A stretch of 64,000 nucleotides of DNA, taken from Asticcacaulis sp. YBE204 (GTDB lineage Bacteria; Pseudomonadota; Alphaproteobacteria; Caulobacterales; Caulobacteraceae). Location of the stretch: contig NZ_AWGF01000020.1 in the NCBI RefSeq assembly GCF_000495855.1, positions 48,282 to 112,281 of the forward strand. Direction: 5' to 3'. Under the pieces are notes generated by a model. That model worked only from the letters and a program-made list of their open reading frames with translations, was not told where the DNA came from and made no database searches. Of this stretch, positions 38,504 through 47,880 are shown piece by piece; position 1 is the first letter of the stretch; every line of letters starts with the position of its first letter. Made by a program: the position numbers and the translations under genes.

Positions 38504-41500
38504 ATGGTCGATTTAACTTCTATCATAAAGCCCGCCGGACACCTTTCGCTGACCGGATGTCCCCCCGGTTACGACAGCCTGATCGCGGCTGATCTCACTC
38601 GCTCCCAGGGGCTCGCGATGTTTGTCGCGCGCGACTACGCACGCATGAATGGCGTCGCCGAGGAGTTGGGCTTTTACGCCCCCGATCTGGGTATCATTCG
38701 CTTTCCGGCCTGGGACTGTCTGCCCTATGATCGGGTCAGCCCGACGGCGGGGCTGATCGCGCAGCGTATGCACGGGCTGACACGACTACAGGCTCTGTCT
38801 GGTGCCAAACCTGCCAAACCCGTCCTTATCCTGACGACAGCCTCGGCACTCAGCCAGAAGGTGCCGCCACGCGAAGCCATGAAGGACAGCTTCCTGTCTC
38901 TCAGGCCGGGACAGAGCGTCGATACGAACGAACTCGAAGCCTATTTCACGCGTAACGGCTATAACCGGGTATCGACCGTATCGGAACGCGGTGAATTTGC
39001 CGTGCGGGGCGGTATTGTTGATGTGTTTTCGCCTAGCCAATCCGAACCGGTGCGTCTGGATTTCTTCGGAGATACGCTGGAAACGATCCGCAGTTTCGAT
39101 CCGGAAACCCAGCGCTCTCTAAAACAGGTGACGCAGATCGACTTCATGGCCGTCAGCGAAATCCTGCTCGACGAGAAAAGTATAAGCCGTTTTCGGCAAG
39201 GCTATCTGGAAAACTTCGGTGCGCCGGGCGACGATCCCCTCTATGCGGCCGTGTCTTCAGGTATCCGGCGTCAGGGTGTCGAAACCCTGCTGCCGCTGTT
39301 TTATAACCACCTCGACAGCGTGTTCGACTATCTGCCGGAAGGGACGCTTATCCTGCTCGACGCTTTGGCAGACGCGGCTTTCGACGAGCGGCAGGCAACG
39401 ATTATCGATGCCTACGAGTCGCGCAAAGGCTCGATCGATGCCCGCGTCATGGCCAAGGGTGCGGTAAAGCTCGACAGTGGTTACAGGGCCTTGCCACCCG
39501 AACGGCTTTATCTCAAGGATAACCAATGGCGTGAGGGATTGACGCGCGGGCGTGTGCGTCAATTCGAGTCGTTTCAGCGCGATGACGCCGGACATGTCGA
39601 TCTGGGGGCACGTACAGGCCGCAGCTTTGCACCGGAACGTCTTCAGGACAGCGTTAATCTGTTCAGCGCCGTCGCCGAGCATGCCAGGGCTAAGTCAAAG
39701 ATGGGCAAACGCGTGCTGTTCGCCTCGTGGACCGAAGGGTCTTCAGACCGTCTGGGGGCCATGCTGGCCGACCATGGGCTCGACAAGACCCGACTGGCGA
39801 AGGACTATGCCGACGCCGTAGCCTTCGGCGTAGCCGGTACCAAGGCCAAGCCGATCCAGCGCGCCGTCCTGCCACTTGATCAGGGGTATGAGACCGAAGG
39901 TCTGGTCGTCATTTCCGAAACGGATATCTTAGGTGATAGGTTGGCCCGCCCGCGTAAGCGACGGAGAGCTAATAATTTTCTGGCCGAAGCCTCATCCTTG
40001 TCGATGGGCGATCTGGTCGTGCATATCGAGCATGGCATCGGGCGCTATGAAGGCCTGAAAACCCTTAGTGTCAACGATGCGCCGCACGATTGTCTGGAAC
40101 TGCAATACGCCGCCGATGCCAAGCTGTACCTGCCGGTAGAAAATATCGACCTGCTGACGCGCTACGGCGCCGATAGCGACAGCGCGCAACTCGACAAGCT
40201 GGGTTCGGCCAGTTGGCAGGCGCGCAAATCCAAAGCCAAGGAAAAGCTGCGCGAGATGGCCGACGGCCTGATTCAGCTGGCGGCAGCGCGGGCGCTCAAG
40301 GTGGGGCAACAGATCGATCCGCCGTCGGGGCTCTATGACGAGTTTTGCGCTCAGTTTCCCTATGAAGAGACCGAGGACCAACTCAACGCCATCCACGACG
40401 TGCTGGAAGACCTCGCCAAGGGGCAGCCGATGGACCGCCTCATCTGCGGCGATGTCGGTTTCGGCAAGACCGAGGTGGCTCTGCGTGCCGCCTTCGTCGT
40501 GGCCATGTCGGGTCAGCAAGTGGCGATCATCTGCCCGACCACGCTTCTGGCGCGTCAGCATTTCAAGACGATTTCCCAAAGATTTCAGGGCTGGCCGATC
40601 CGCGTCCGTCATCTGTCGCGCATGGTCACCAAGAAGGAAGCCGATGAAACCCGCGATGGTTTAAAAAACGGTGAAGTCGAAGTCGTCATCGGCACCCACG
40701 CGCTCCTTGCAGAACAGGTCAGCTTCAAGGATTTGGGCCTTGTAATCGTTGATGAAGAGCAGCATTTCGGCGTCAAGCACAAGGAGAAGCTCAAGAGCTT
40801 CCGGGCCGATGTACATATGTTGACCCTGTCGGCAACGCCGATCCCGCGTACCCTGCAAATGGCATTGTCGGGCATCCGCGAAATGTCGATCATCGCCACG
40901 CCGCCGGTCGATCGTCTGGCTGTGCGGACCTATGTTTTGCCGTTCGACGGCGTCAGTATTCGCGAAGCCCTGCTGCGGGAAAAATACCGTGGCGGACAAG
41001 CCTATTATGTCGTGCCGCGTCTGAAAGATCTGCCGGATGTCGAGCGTTTCCTGCGTGAACAGGTGCCGGAGGTCAGGTTCATCGTAGGTCACGGTCAAAT
41101 GACGCCGACCCAGCTTGAAGAGGTCATGACGGCCTTCTATGACGGCCAATACGATGTGCTGCTCGCTACGACGATCGTCGAGTCGGGCCTGGATGTACCA
41201 ACGGCAAATACCCTGATCGTTCATCGCGCCGACATGTTCGGCCTGTCGCAACTCTATCAGATCCGTGGTCGGGTCGGACGGTCCAAGACACGCGCCTTCG
41301 CCTATCTGACGACGCAGCCACACCATATCTTAAGCGATGCCTCAGAAAAGCGTCTCAAGGTCTTGCAATCACTTGATAATCTGGGGGCCGGGTTTCAACT
41401 GGCCAGTCACGATCTCGACATTCGCGGGGGCGGCAATCTGCTCGGCAATGAACAGTCGGGCCACATCCGCGAAATCGGCGTCGAACTCTATCAACAGATG

Positions 41501-42010
41501 CTGGAAGACGCGGTGGCTGAATTGCGCAGCCGCAACGATCAGGTCGTCGACGACCGCAGCTGGTCGCCTCAGATCAATGCCGGGGCGGCCATTATGATCC
41601 CGGAAGACTATATCCCGGATCTCAATACGCGCCTGTCGCTCTATCGTCGTGTCTCCGAAGCCGAAAAGCGTGAAGACCGAGAAGCGCTGGCGGCCGAACT
41701 GATCGACCGTTTCGGGCCGATCCCGGAGGCAGCCGAGCAATTGTTGAAGGTGGTTGGGATCAAAGGCCTGTGCCGTGAAGCCAATGTCGCCAAGATCGAT
41801 GTCGGGCCGAAAGGCGCGGTCATTACATTCCGGAACGATACCTTCGCCAATCCGATGGGATTAATCGGGCTTATTCAGGCACGTCCGAACGACTGGAAAT
41901 TGCGTCCGGATCAGAAGCTGCTGGTACGTGGCGAGTGGCCGGAAGCCGCCGCGCGTCTGGTGGCGGCAGAAAAGATCATGACGCAGTTGGCCGGAGTCGC
42001 GACAGGTTAA
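38504..42010 (+). CDS. mfd: Transcription-repair coupling factor
   Basis: Removes stalled RNA polymerase and recruits UvrA. UvrB-like N-terminal part (FPAWDCLPYDRVSP), the RNA polymerase interaction domain (LVVHIEHGIGRYEGL), and the RecG-like motor: Walker A GDVGFGKTEVALR, VDEEQHFG, TLSATPIPRTLQ. The C-terminal TRCF domain is present. 1168 residues, full length. Confidence 0.97.
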   Translation: MVDLTSIIKPAGHLSLTGCPPGYDSLIAADLTRSQGLAMFVARDYARMNGVAEELGFYAPDLGIIRFPAWDCLPYDRVSPTAGLIAQRMHGLTRLQALSGAKPAKPVLILTTASALSQKVPPREAMKDSFLSLRPGQSVDTNELEAYFTRNGYNRVSTVSERGEFAVRGGIVDVFSPSQSEPVRLDFFGDTLETIRSFDPETQRSLKQVTQIDFMAVSEILLDEKSISRFRQGYLENFGAPGDDPLYAAVSSGIRRQGVETLLPLFYNHLDSVFDYLPEGTLILLDALADAAFDERQATIIDAYESRKGSIDARVMAKGAVKLDSGYRALPPERLYLKDNQWREGLTRGRVRQFESFQRDDAGHVDLGARTGRSFAPERLQDSVNLFSAVAEHARAKSKMGKRVLFASWTEGSSDRLGAMLADHGLDKTRLAKDYADAVAFGVAGTKAKPIQRAVLPLDQGYETEGLVVISETDILGDRLARPRKRRRANNFLAEASSLSMGDLVVHIEHGIGRYEGLKTLSVNDAPHDCLELQYAADAKLYLPVENIDLLTRYGADSDSAQLDKLGSASWQARKSKAKEKLREMADGLIQLAAARALKVGQQIDPPSGLYDEFCAQFPYEETEDQLNAIHDVLEDLAKGQPMDRLICGDVGFGKTEVALRAAFVVAMSGQQVAIICPTTLLARQHFKTISQRFQGWPIRVRHLSRMVTKKEADETRDGLKNGEVEVVIGTHALLAEQVSFKDLGLVIVDEEQHFGVKHKEKLKSFRADVHMLTLSATPIPRTLQMALSGIREMSIIATPPVDRLAVRTYVLPFDGVSIREALLREKYRGGQAYYVVPRLKDLPDVERFLREQVPEVRFIVGHGQMTPTQLEEVMTAFYDGQYDVLLATTIVESGLDVPTANTLIVHRADMFGLSQLYQIRGRVGRSKTRAFAYLTTQPHHILSDASEKRLKVLQSLDNLGAGFQLASHDLDIRGGGNLLGNEQSGHIREIGVELYQQMLEDAVAELRSRNDQVVDDRSWSPQINAGAAIMIPEDYIPDLNTRLSLYRRVSEAEKREDREALAAELIDRFGPIPEAAEQLLKVVGIKGLCREANVAKIDVGPKGAVITFRNDTFANPMGLIGLIQARPNDWKLRPDQKLLVRGEWPEAAARLVAAEKIMTQLAGVATG

Positions 42011-43332
42011 ACCGCTTGACCATAGCTGGGACGAATCTGTTCAGCCGCCCGTGTCAGGGCGGCCGATACCGGTTCGTTTTCCAGCATTTCCGCGACGCCG
42101 ACGTCAAATTCAACCACGAAGGGCGATTTCCCGCTGCCGGCTTCGAAGGCAGTGCAGCCGATTACGGCGCTGATGCGTTCGCCGACGATACGAGCGGCAC
42201 CTTCGGCGGTCGCGGGCAGGGCAAGGGCGAAGACTTCGGTCGACAACCGACCGGCGGTGTCTTCGGCCCGTACCAGGCGCGAGATCATAGAACCGATCTG
42301 CGGCATGGCGCGGTCGAGCGCTTTGCGGGCGCGCGCCTGAGTAATTTCCGGACTCTCGGAAATCTTTAACACACAAACACTCAGAGGGCGGTTGCGTTCA
42401 GATGCGGCGTTCGACAGACGCGCCAGATGAGCGGCAAACAGGTCGCGCGTGAACAGGCCTGTGCCCTTATCCATATGCTCGCTATGGTTCAAGGCTTCGA
42501 GCGCCTTGCGGATATTGGTCTGGCGGCGGTGAGCACGTGCCAGTCGCATAACCCGATCAGCAATTTCAGCTTCGGAAGCGCCAACGGCCGAGACATCGTT
42601 CACCCCACGTAGAAAGGCGTCGCCCAGATCGAGGTCTACCGGCTTTTGCAGACGCAGAAATACCGGGGTGTGATACAGACGTGTATTGCGTCGCATGCCC
42701 GATGCAATCGACAGAGGTTCCGAAATCGAGTCGCGACCCCAGAGTATGACGGCGTCAAAAGTCTTGTCGTGCAGATAGTCGAAAGCGGAATAGCTGGTAA
42801 AGGCTGCATAGACGTCGGTCCCGTGAGTCCGCAGGGTATGGCTAAGGCCTAAAAAGTCCGGATCGGCCTGACCGACGGAAAGTATGGCCAGCGGCGCCCT
42901 ATCATCGATGTCAGGGGCAGGAATATTCAGCGATGCAAGCGTTTCACGACGCAGTTCATACTCTTCCTCAGCGACATTGGCGCGAACCATATGCTCCAGA
43001 CCGAGTAATATTTGCTGAGCATGTGCGTCGCGGCTATAAACCATGTCCCAGCCTGTCGGCACATTATAGGTTCCAGGATCGGTCATCTGAATGATCGGCA
43101 GGCGGCGAGGGGCGCACGCCGCGCGAAGTTTCTCGACAAGGTCCAGTGAACAAGCCGGGTGCGCGCCATCGATTAGCACGGCTTCGATCTGAAGATCACC
43201 AATACAGGCCAGAGCCGCGTCATCACGATAGGCCGTGATCGTGCGCCAACCCAGACGATCCAGTTCCGCCCCCAGACGTTCAGGCCATTGCTGATCCTTG
43301 GCCAGCAGAAGCAGACGCGCCTGAATCGTCAA
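42007..43332 (-). CDS. PopA-like protein: two receiver-like domains plus degenerate GGDEF
   Basis: 441 residues. Residues 1-118 and about 146-270 resemble receiver domains (LIDGAHPA with D55 in the first; AVILWGRDS in the second). Residues 288-440 are a GGDEF fold (DKGTGLFTRDLFAAHLARL), but the signature GGDEF reads LSTEV at 363-367, so it should not make c-di-GMP. The inhibitory-site motif RxxD is kept (RAED, 355-358), as expected of a c-di-GMP receptor. This matches the layout of Caulobacter PopA, which guides CtrA degradation. The start is TTG with GAGGAG 8 bases upstream. It overlaps the mfd end by 4 bases. Confidence 0.75.
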   Translation of the reverse strand: MTIQARLLLLAKDQQWPERLGAELDRLGWRTITAYRDDAALACIGDLQIEAVLIDGAHPACSLDLVEKLRAACAPRRLPIIQMTDPGTYNVPTGWDMVYSRDAHAQQILLGLEHMVRANVAEEEYELRRETLASLNIPAPDIDDRAPLAILSVGQADPDFLGLSHTLRTHGTDVYAAFTSYSAFDYLHDKTFDAVILWGRDSISEPLSIASGMRRNTRLYHTPVFLRLQKPVDLDLGDAFLRGVNDVSAVGASEAEIADRVMRLARAHRRQTNIRKALEALNHSEHMDKGTGLFTRDLFAAHLARLSNAASERNRPLSVCVLKISESPEITQARARKALDRAMPQIGSMISRLVRAEDTAGRLSTEVFALALPATAEGAARIVGERISAVIGCTAFEAGSGKSPFVVEFDVGVAEMLENEPVSAALTRAAEQIRPSYGQAV

Positions 43333-43466
43333 ATGATACGCTCCTCGGGATGCACGATACTATTCGGATGGCAGCAATATAGCGAAAAGTGGCCCGAAAG
43401 CCGACAGAGAAAAAAGCTATAGATGATTCTTGTTTTTGATTGGTAAACGCGACACTAAGACAGGCA

Positions 43467-43709
43467 TCAATCCGTAAGGTTGCGCTGGATTTTGAACCGC
43501 CAAAATTTATTTAATAGTTCTATTGATTGCAGCATATAATTGTTTTGATTGCAAAAATGCGGCACGTCAATTTGCGCCATTGGATCGTCGGCGAGCAGAA
43601 CAAACGCTACTTCGGGCCGTTCGTTCATCGCCTTTTTAAGTCGTAAGGTCGGTACCGGACATCTATGCCCTCGCGCGTCGATGACAAATGAAGCAGAATC
43701 AACTTTCAC
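43467..43709 (-). CDS. TusA-like sulfurtransferase
   Basis: 80 residues. DARGHRCPVPTLRLKKAM holds the CPxP cysteine motif of the TusA/SirA family, which passes sulfur for tRNA thiolation and cofactor synthesis. GTG start, weak ribosome binding site. Divergent from the secreted protein gene at 43798. Confidence 0.85.
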   Translation of the reverse strand: MKVDSASFVIDARGHRCPVPTLRLKKAMNERPEVAFVLLADDPMAQIDVPHFCNQNNYMLQSIELLNKFWRFKIQRNLTD

Positions 43710-43797
43710 GCGTGGCCTCGAAAAGGCTTGGATTGAGTTTTACGGCTTGGTTACTGCCGTCGAATCCCGGCAAAATCAAGTTCTGAGAGGATTTCGC

Positions 43798-44454
43798 ATG
43801 CGCCTGCTAATGACAATTGGCTTTCTGATCAGTCTGGTTTTGCCCGCTCAGGCCCAGATCGTGCCTGATCTCTATGCCAAAATTCGCCTCGCTGGATTTG
43901 AAAACCCCGTCGAACTGCGCCGATCGGGCAACAAGACGCGCATCGACATCGTTTCTGGGGGCATCTTGCAAACCTATATCGCCGATCAGGACCGCGGGCT
44001 ATTGATCAGCCTTGTGGCGGCTGGCGGCAAACGCACGGCATTGGTATTTCCTCTCGACCGGGCCCCGGCTCTGCTGCCGTTGCCGATCGATCTGATGACA
44101 TTGCAAGACCGGGGTGCAACATTGAAGCCTATCGGCTCGTCGCTTCAGGCAGGACAAGCTTGCCGACTGATCGAATTCAAGGGTTACCTGAATCAGGCGG
44201 GGGTGGTCTGCGTGGATACGAGCGGCGTGATTCTGCAAATGACGCAGAAAGGACGTGGCACACCCTTATTTGAAGTCGCCGCTCTGGCTTCGGGACCGCA
44301 GGATGCTAAATGGTTCGTCATTCCGTCCGACTATCAAACCGTCGCCTTGCCTGCCATCGGTGGTGCGGCGGCGCGGGGTGAAATGCAAGGCTTGAATTCC
44401 GAAAAACCTTCTGAAAAGCCACCGGTAAAATCACCGTTTCGGGATAAGAAATAG
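43798..44454 (+). CDS. Secreted protein of unknown function
   Basis: 218 residues from ATG 43798, preceded by GAGAGG. Signal peptide ends LPAQAQ. The body alternates beta-type segments (DLYAKIRLAGFENPVELRR, GNKTRIDIV, LLISLVAAGGKRTALVFPL) and has a Pro/Lys-rich tail. It loosely resembles DUF4412-like periplasmic proteins, but I cannot assign a family. Confidence 0.72.
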   Translation: MRLLMTIGFLISLVLPAQAQIVPDLYAKIRLAGFENPVELRRSGNKTRIDIVSGGILQTYIADQDRGLLISLVAAGGKRTALVFPLDRAPALLPLPIDLMTLQDRGATLKPIGSSLQAGQACRLIEFKGYLNQAGVVCVDTSGVILQMTQKGRGTPLFEVAALASGPQDAKWFVIPSDYQTVALPAIGGAAARGEMQGLNSEKPSEKPPVKSPFRDKK

Positions 44455-44461
44455 CCAGATT

Positions 44462-44647
44462 TCAATCTACACCGAGACGTATAAATTCCAGAAAACTTGA
44501 ATCGTCTTGTGCGGCAGCCAGTGTAAGGCGCAAGACTTCGCCTCGGACGCGGTCTTTCTCCTCAAGGCCGGCCTTCATATCCGACAGGCTAAGGTCAAGA
44601 TAATGCCGAAGCGATTGCTGCTCTATATCGCTCAACCCGATGGCCAT
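44462..44647 (-). CDS. Tiny helical protein, paralog of the next gene
   Basis: 61 residues, acidic and probably all-helical: MAIGLSDIEQQSLRHYLD, then DMKAGLEEKDRVRGEVL and a C-terminal DDSSFLEFIR. It aligns with the 81-residue neighbour (shared M-A-x-x-L-x-D, Y-[IL]-D, A-A-x-D-D-x-S-x-L-x-F-[IV]-R). The starts overlap by 16 bases. Function unknown. Confidence 0.65.
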   Translation of the reverse strand: MAIGLSDIEQQSLRHYLDLSLSDMKAGLEEKDRVRGEVLRLTLAAAQDDSSFLEFIRLGVD

Positions 44648-44877
44648 AGGCTTTCATCCGTTCTGCTACTGTCGCCATTAGTCTGAGCCAGTTCAGATGG
44701 CTCTGTGCGCACGAATGTCAGAACGCTGGCGTCGTCGGCTGCCGCAGCCGTAATAACGTGCTCAAGATCGGCGCGCGCCTTGTATTGGTCGATATGACCG
44801 CTGCGAAAAGCTTCTAGCAGCGTATCGATATACCGGTTCAAGGCCTTGATATCATCGTCATTCAGAGTAAGAGCCAT
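44632..44877 (-). CDS. Tiny helical protein of unknown function
   Basis: 81 residues: MALTLNDDDIKALNRYID, GHIDQYKARADLEHVITAAA, then DDASVLTFVR and a hydrophilic tail. Paralog of the gene downstream. AGGGA precedes the ATG. Middle gene of a three-gene minus-strand cluster (45054 to 44462). Confidence 0.68.
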   Translation of the reverse strand: MALTLNDDDIKALNRYIDTLLEAFRSGHIDQYKARADLEHVITAAAADDASVLTFVRTEPSELAQTNGDSSRTDESLWPSG

Positions 44878-44886
44878 GTCGTTTCC

Positions 44887-45054
44887 CTAAACCGGTAGCC
44901 GACGGTAGATCGCCGTCATGGCCACGGCGACGGTCAGGCCGGTCAATGCCGCCACGGCCCATCCGGCGGGTGTAAGGCCCGGATTGACGTATCGATGGCT
45001 CAATCGCTCGGCTTCGTGCATGCGGTCGGAAAGAGTGCTTTGCGCGTCAACCAT
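44887..45054 (-). CDS. 55-residue single-helix membrane protein
   Basis: An ATG at 45054 with GGGAG just upstream opens a 55-codon frame ending in TAG. It starts MVDAQSTLSDRMHEAERL and has one hydrophobic helix (about 32-49, WAVAALTGLTVAVAMTAIY) with a basic C-terminal end RRLPV. It ends 9 bases before the next small gene, so the three form an operon. Function unknown; possibly a small regulator or anchor. Confidence 0.6.
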   Translation of the reverse strand: MVDAQSTLSDRMHEAERLSHRYVNPGLTPAGWAVAALTGLTVAVAMTAIYRRLPV

Positions 45055-45146
45055 AGGGGTCTCCCTTGCAACCCAGCAAAGGTATCAGGCCTCGTGTAAA
45101 AATAAGCCGTCGCGGAGCGGTATAGGGATAAAAAGACGGTAAGGGG

Positions 45147-45236
45147 TGGCGGACAGAGTGAGATTCGAACTCACGGTAGGCTTCCACCTACGGCGGTTTT
45201 CAAGACCGCTGCCTTAAACCACTCGGCCATCTGTCC
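45147..45236 (-). tRNA. tRNA-Ser (anticodon TGA)
   Basis: 90-base class II tRNA with a long variable arm (GTAGGTGGAAGCCTAC) and encoded CCA. The acceptor GGACAGA pairs with TCTGTCC; the anticodon loop CTTGAAA has TGA. Confidence 0.97.
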
Positions 45237-45396
45237 ATCAGGAGTGGGATGGCGTTCTTAGCTTGCGACATTGGCTTTGCCAAGGGGCGCAAAAAGAATT
45301 TGCGTTCAGATATTCGCCTTAACCAAGATTTTTCAAATTCTGTTTAGGCTGAACTTGTCGGCTCCAAAAGGTGAGTCGCTTTTCGGAAAAGCCGCC

Positions 45397-46167
45397 ATGT
45401 GCCGCACACCATTCCCAATCCGAAAACCAAACGGCCTTCTGCTGGCCGTGTCTGCTCTTGTGTTGCTGACGGCCTGTGCGGGGCCGCGGACGAAGTTCAA
45501 CGGCGGTGTCTCCGACCCTAAGGTGGCCGCCGATACTCAGTATAAAAGTGCCAATCTAAGGCCCTATAAGATCCGCGGTGAAACCTATAAGCCCTACATC
45601 CCCGACAAGGGCGATACGCTGACGGGTGTGGCGAGTTGGTACGGCGCAGAATCGGGGAATATGACCGCCAATGGCGAGCGGTTCGACCCGAACGCCATCT
45701 CTGCCGCCCACAAAACATGGCCGTTGCCGTCGGTCGTCGAGGTAACGAACCTCGATAACGGGCGTACAATCCGGTTGCGACTGAACGATCGGGGGCCGTT
45801 TGTCGATGATCGGCTGATAGATTTGTCCAAAGGCGCGGCCAAAGCCCTGGGGGTTTATGAAACCGGTACGGCGCGCGTCAGGCTCAAATTCGTCGGCCCG
45901 GCGGAGTCTGCGGCCAAGGCCACCTATGCCGAAGCCCCCAGGCGTTCTGATGACGAGGACCGTCAGTATCGCGTCCAGATCGGGGCGTTTTCGGAACGAG
46001 ACAACGCCGAACGCGTCAAGAATGCGCTCAATGGCCGCATTGATAAGGCGCGCGGCCTGTACGTGGTCTATCTGGGGCCGTTCAAAGGCGCACAAAAAGC
46101 CGAACTACGCCGGCAGGAAGTTTTGGCCGCCGGTTACTTCGACGCGATTTTGACGCGGATCGATTAG
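45397..46167 (+). CDS. rlpA: RlpA-type lytic transglycosylase lipoprotein with SPOR domain
   Basis: Outer-membrane lipoprotein that cleaves denuded peptidoglycan at the division site. Lipobox LLTAC near residue 29; double-psi beta-barrel domain (GVASWYGAESGNMTANGERFD, NGRTIRLRLNDRGPF); C-terminal SPOR domain from about 182 (YRVQIGAFSERDNAERVKNA). 256 residues from ATG 45397, chosen because it gives the lipoprotein signal directly. Confidence 0.92.
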   Translation: MCRTPFPIRKPNGLLLAVSALVLLTACAGPRTKFNGGVSDPKVAADTQYKSANLRPYKIRGETYKPYIPDKGDTLTGVASWYGAESGNMTANGERFDPNAISAAHKTWPLPSVVEVTNLDNGRTIRLRLNDRGPFVDDRLIDLSKGAAKALGVYETGTARVRLKFVGPAESAAKATYAEAPRRSDDEDRQYRVQIGAFSERDNAERVKNALNGRIDKARGLYVVYLGPFKGAQKAELRRQEVLAAGYFDAILTRID

Positions 46168-46211
46168 ATTGAGCTTGTGTTAGGGGCGGGAATTGCCGAT
46201 TTATCCCTGTC

Positions 46212-46850
46212 ATGAGCGGACGATTCATCACATTTGAAGGCGGCGAGGGCGCCGGCAAATCAACGCAGGTAAAAGCGCTGGTGACCCGGTTGCGCGAGCA
46301 AGGGCTTGAGGTCGTCCAGACGCGCGAACCGGGCGGTTCCGGTGGTGCCGAAGCCCTGCGCGATCTGCTGGTCAACGGTGATGCGGGACGCTGGTCGCCG
46401 GTATCGGAAACCCTGATGATGTATGCGGCGCGCGCCAACCATCTGGAGCAGGTCATACGACCGGCGCTGGCGCGTGGCGCGTGGGTGGTCTGCGATCGCT
46501 TCGCCGACTCGACTCGCGCCTATCAAGGCGCAGGCGGCGGGGTGACGGCCGAATTTATCGAACAACTGGATCAAACCGTCGTCGGCGACACGCAGCCCGA
46601 CCTGACGATCGTCATGGACATGCCGGTCGAAGCCGGACTGGCCCGCGCTCTGTCACGCGGCGGCGAAGAAAATCGCTTCGAGTCAAAGGGGCTGGCCTTT
46701 CACGAGCGGCTCAGGCAGGGTTTTATTGCCCGCGCGGCGACCGATAGACAGCGTTATCGGGTCATCGACGCCGACCGCCCCATCGAGACCCTGACGGCAG
46801 ATATATGGGCAGTGGTTGCGGGGGCCTTTCCGGCTTTGAAGGGGGCTTGA
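46212..46850 (+). CDS. tmk: Thymidylate kinase
   Basis: Phosphorylates dTMP for DNA synthesis. P-loop GGEGAGKST at 10-18, the TREPGG loop, and DRFADSTRAYQGAGGG. 212 residues, full length. One base separates it from holB. Confidence 0.96.
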   Translation: MSGRFITFEGGEGAGKSTQVKALVTRLREQGLEVVQTREPGGSGGAEALRDLLVNGDAGRWSPVSETLMMYAARANHLEQVIRPALARGAWVVCDRFADSTRAYQGAGGGVTAEFIEQLDQTVVGDTQPDLTIVMDMPVEAGLARALSRGGEENRFESKGLAFHERLRQGFIARAATDRQRYRVIDADRPIETLTADIWAVVAGAFPALKGA

Positions 46851-46851
46851 A

Positions 46852-47859
46852 ATGGCGGAAGAGGAAGACAACCGCGTAGCGCATCCGCGGGCCGTATTCG
46901 ACCTGATAAATGCCGAGCCCCAGGAGCACGCGTTTCTCGAAGCCTTGTCGCGGGGGCGATTGCATCATGCTTGGCTGCTGTGCGGGGCTGAGGGGGTCGG
47001 CAAGGCGACCTTTGCCTATCGGGCGGCGCGTTACCTCATGGGACATGAACGCGACCGGGGTTACGGTATGCTGGGGATGTCGCCGGAAGATGCCGATGCG
47101 CGCCTTATCACGGCGCAGTCTCACCCCGACCTGCTGGTGCTGGAGCGCGAAGAAAAAGATGGCAAGACTCGCAAGAATATCACCGTCGATGCCGTGCGCG
47201 AAGTCGGCGAGTTCTTTTCCAAGGCGCCGTCGCGCTCGGCCTATCGCGTCTGCATCGTCGATGCTGTCGATGACCTGAATATCAACTCAGCCAATGCCTT
47301 GTTGAAAATTCTTGAGGAGCCCCCTGAACGCGGCATCCTGTTTTTGATATCGCATTCGCCCGGTAAATTGCTGCCGACCATCCGGTCGCGCTGCCGACGT
47401 CTGGGTTTTTCGCCGTGGGACGATGCCTTGGTGCATCGCTTTGTCGAAAGCCGCACGGAGTTACCCGAAGAAACACTTGAGCGGCTGGTGGTGATGGCCA
47501 AGGGCTCGCCGGGACGCGCTCTGCGACTATGGGAAGACGGAGCGCTTGAGATGGATGAGCTTGCGGCGAAATTGCTGTCGAAAACGCCCCCTTCGCGGTT
47601 CGAGCTTTTGCCGCTGATGACCCTTTTCAAGACCAATAACAGCAAGATCGATGGGCCGAAGAAGTTCAGTCAGTTTATCAATGCCCTGAGCGAACGGGTG
47701 CGCGATCAAGCTCTGAGCGCCGATGTACCCTCACGGGGCAAGATGTGGTCTGAGCTATGGACGCGACTGAACGTCGTTCTGCCTGAAACGGAAGGCGTCA
47801 ACCTCGACCGCGGTGAATATTTCTGGTCTATCATCAAAGAGATACGGGCGATTAATTAA
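46852..47859 (+). CDS. holB: DNA polymerase III delta' subunit
   Basis: Clamp-loader subunit. Degenerate P-loop region GAEGVGKATFAYRAARYL, then VRIVDAVDDLN-like VCIVDAVDDLNINSANALLK and the SRC block LPTIRSRCRRLGF. 335 residues. Follows tmk, the usual gene order. Confidence 0.94.
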   Translation: MAEEEDNRVAHPRAVFDLINAEPQEHAFLEALSRGRLHHAWLLCGAEGVGKATFAYRAARYLMGHERDRGYGMLGMSPEDADARLITAQSHPDLLVLEREEKDGKTRKNITVDAVREVGEFFSKAPSRSAYRVCIVDAVDDLNINSANALLKILEEPPERGILFLISHSPGKLLPTIRSRCRRLGFSPWDDALVHRFVESRTELPEETLERLVVMAKGSPGRALRLWEDGALEMDELAAKLLSKTPPSRFELLPLMTLFKTNNSKIDGPKKFSQFINALSERVRDQALSADVPSRGKMWSELWTRLNVVLPETEGVNLDRGEYFWSIIKEIRAIN

Positions 47860-47880
47860 ACTGTTTTATGAGGTTCTGTT

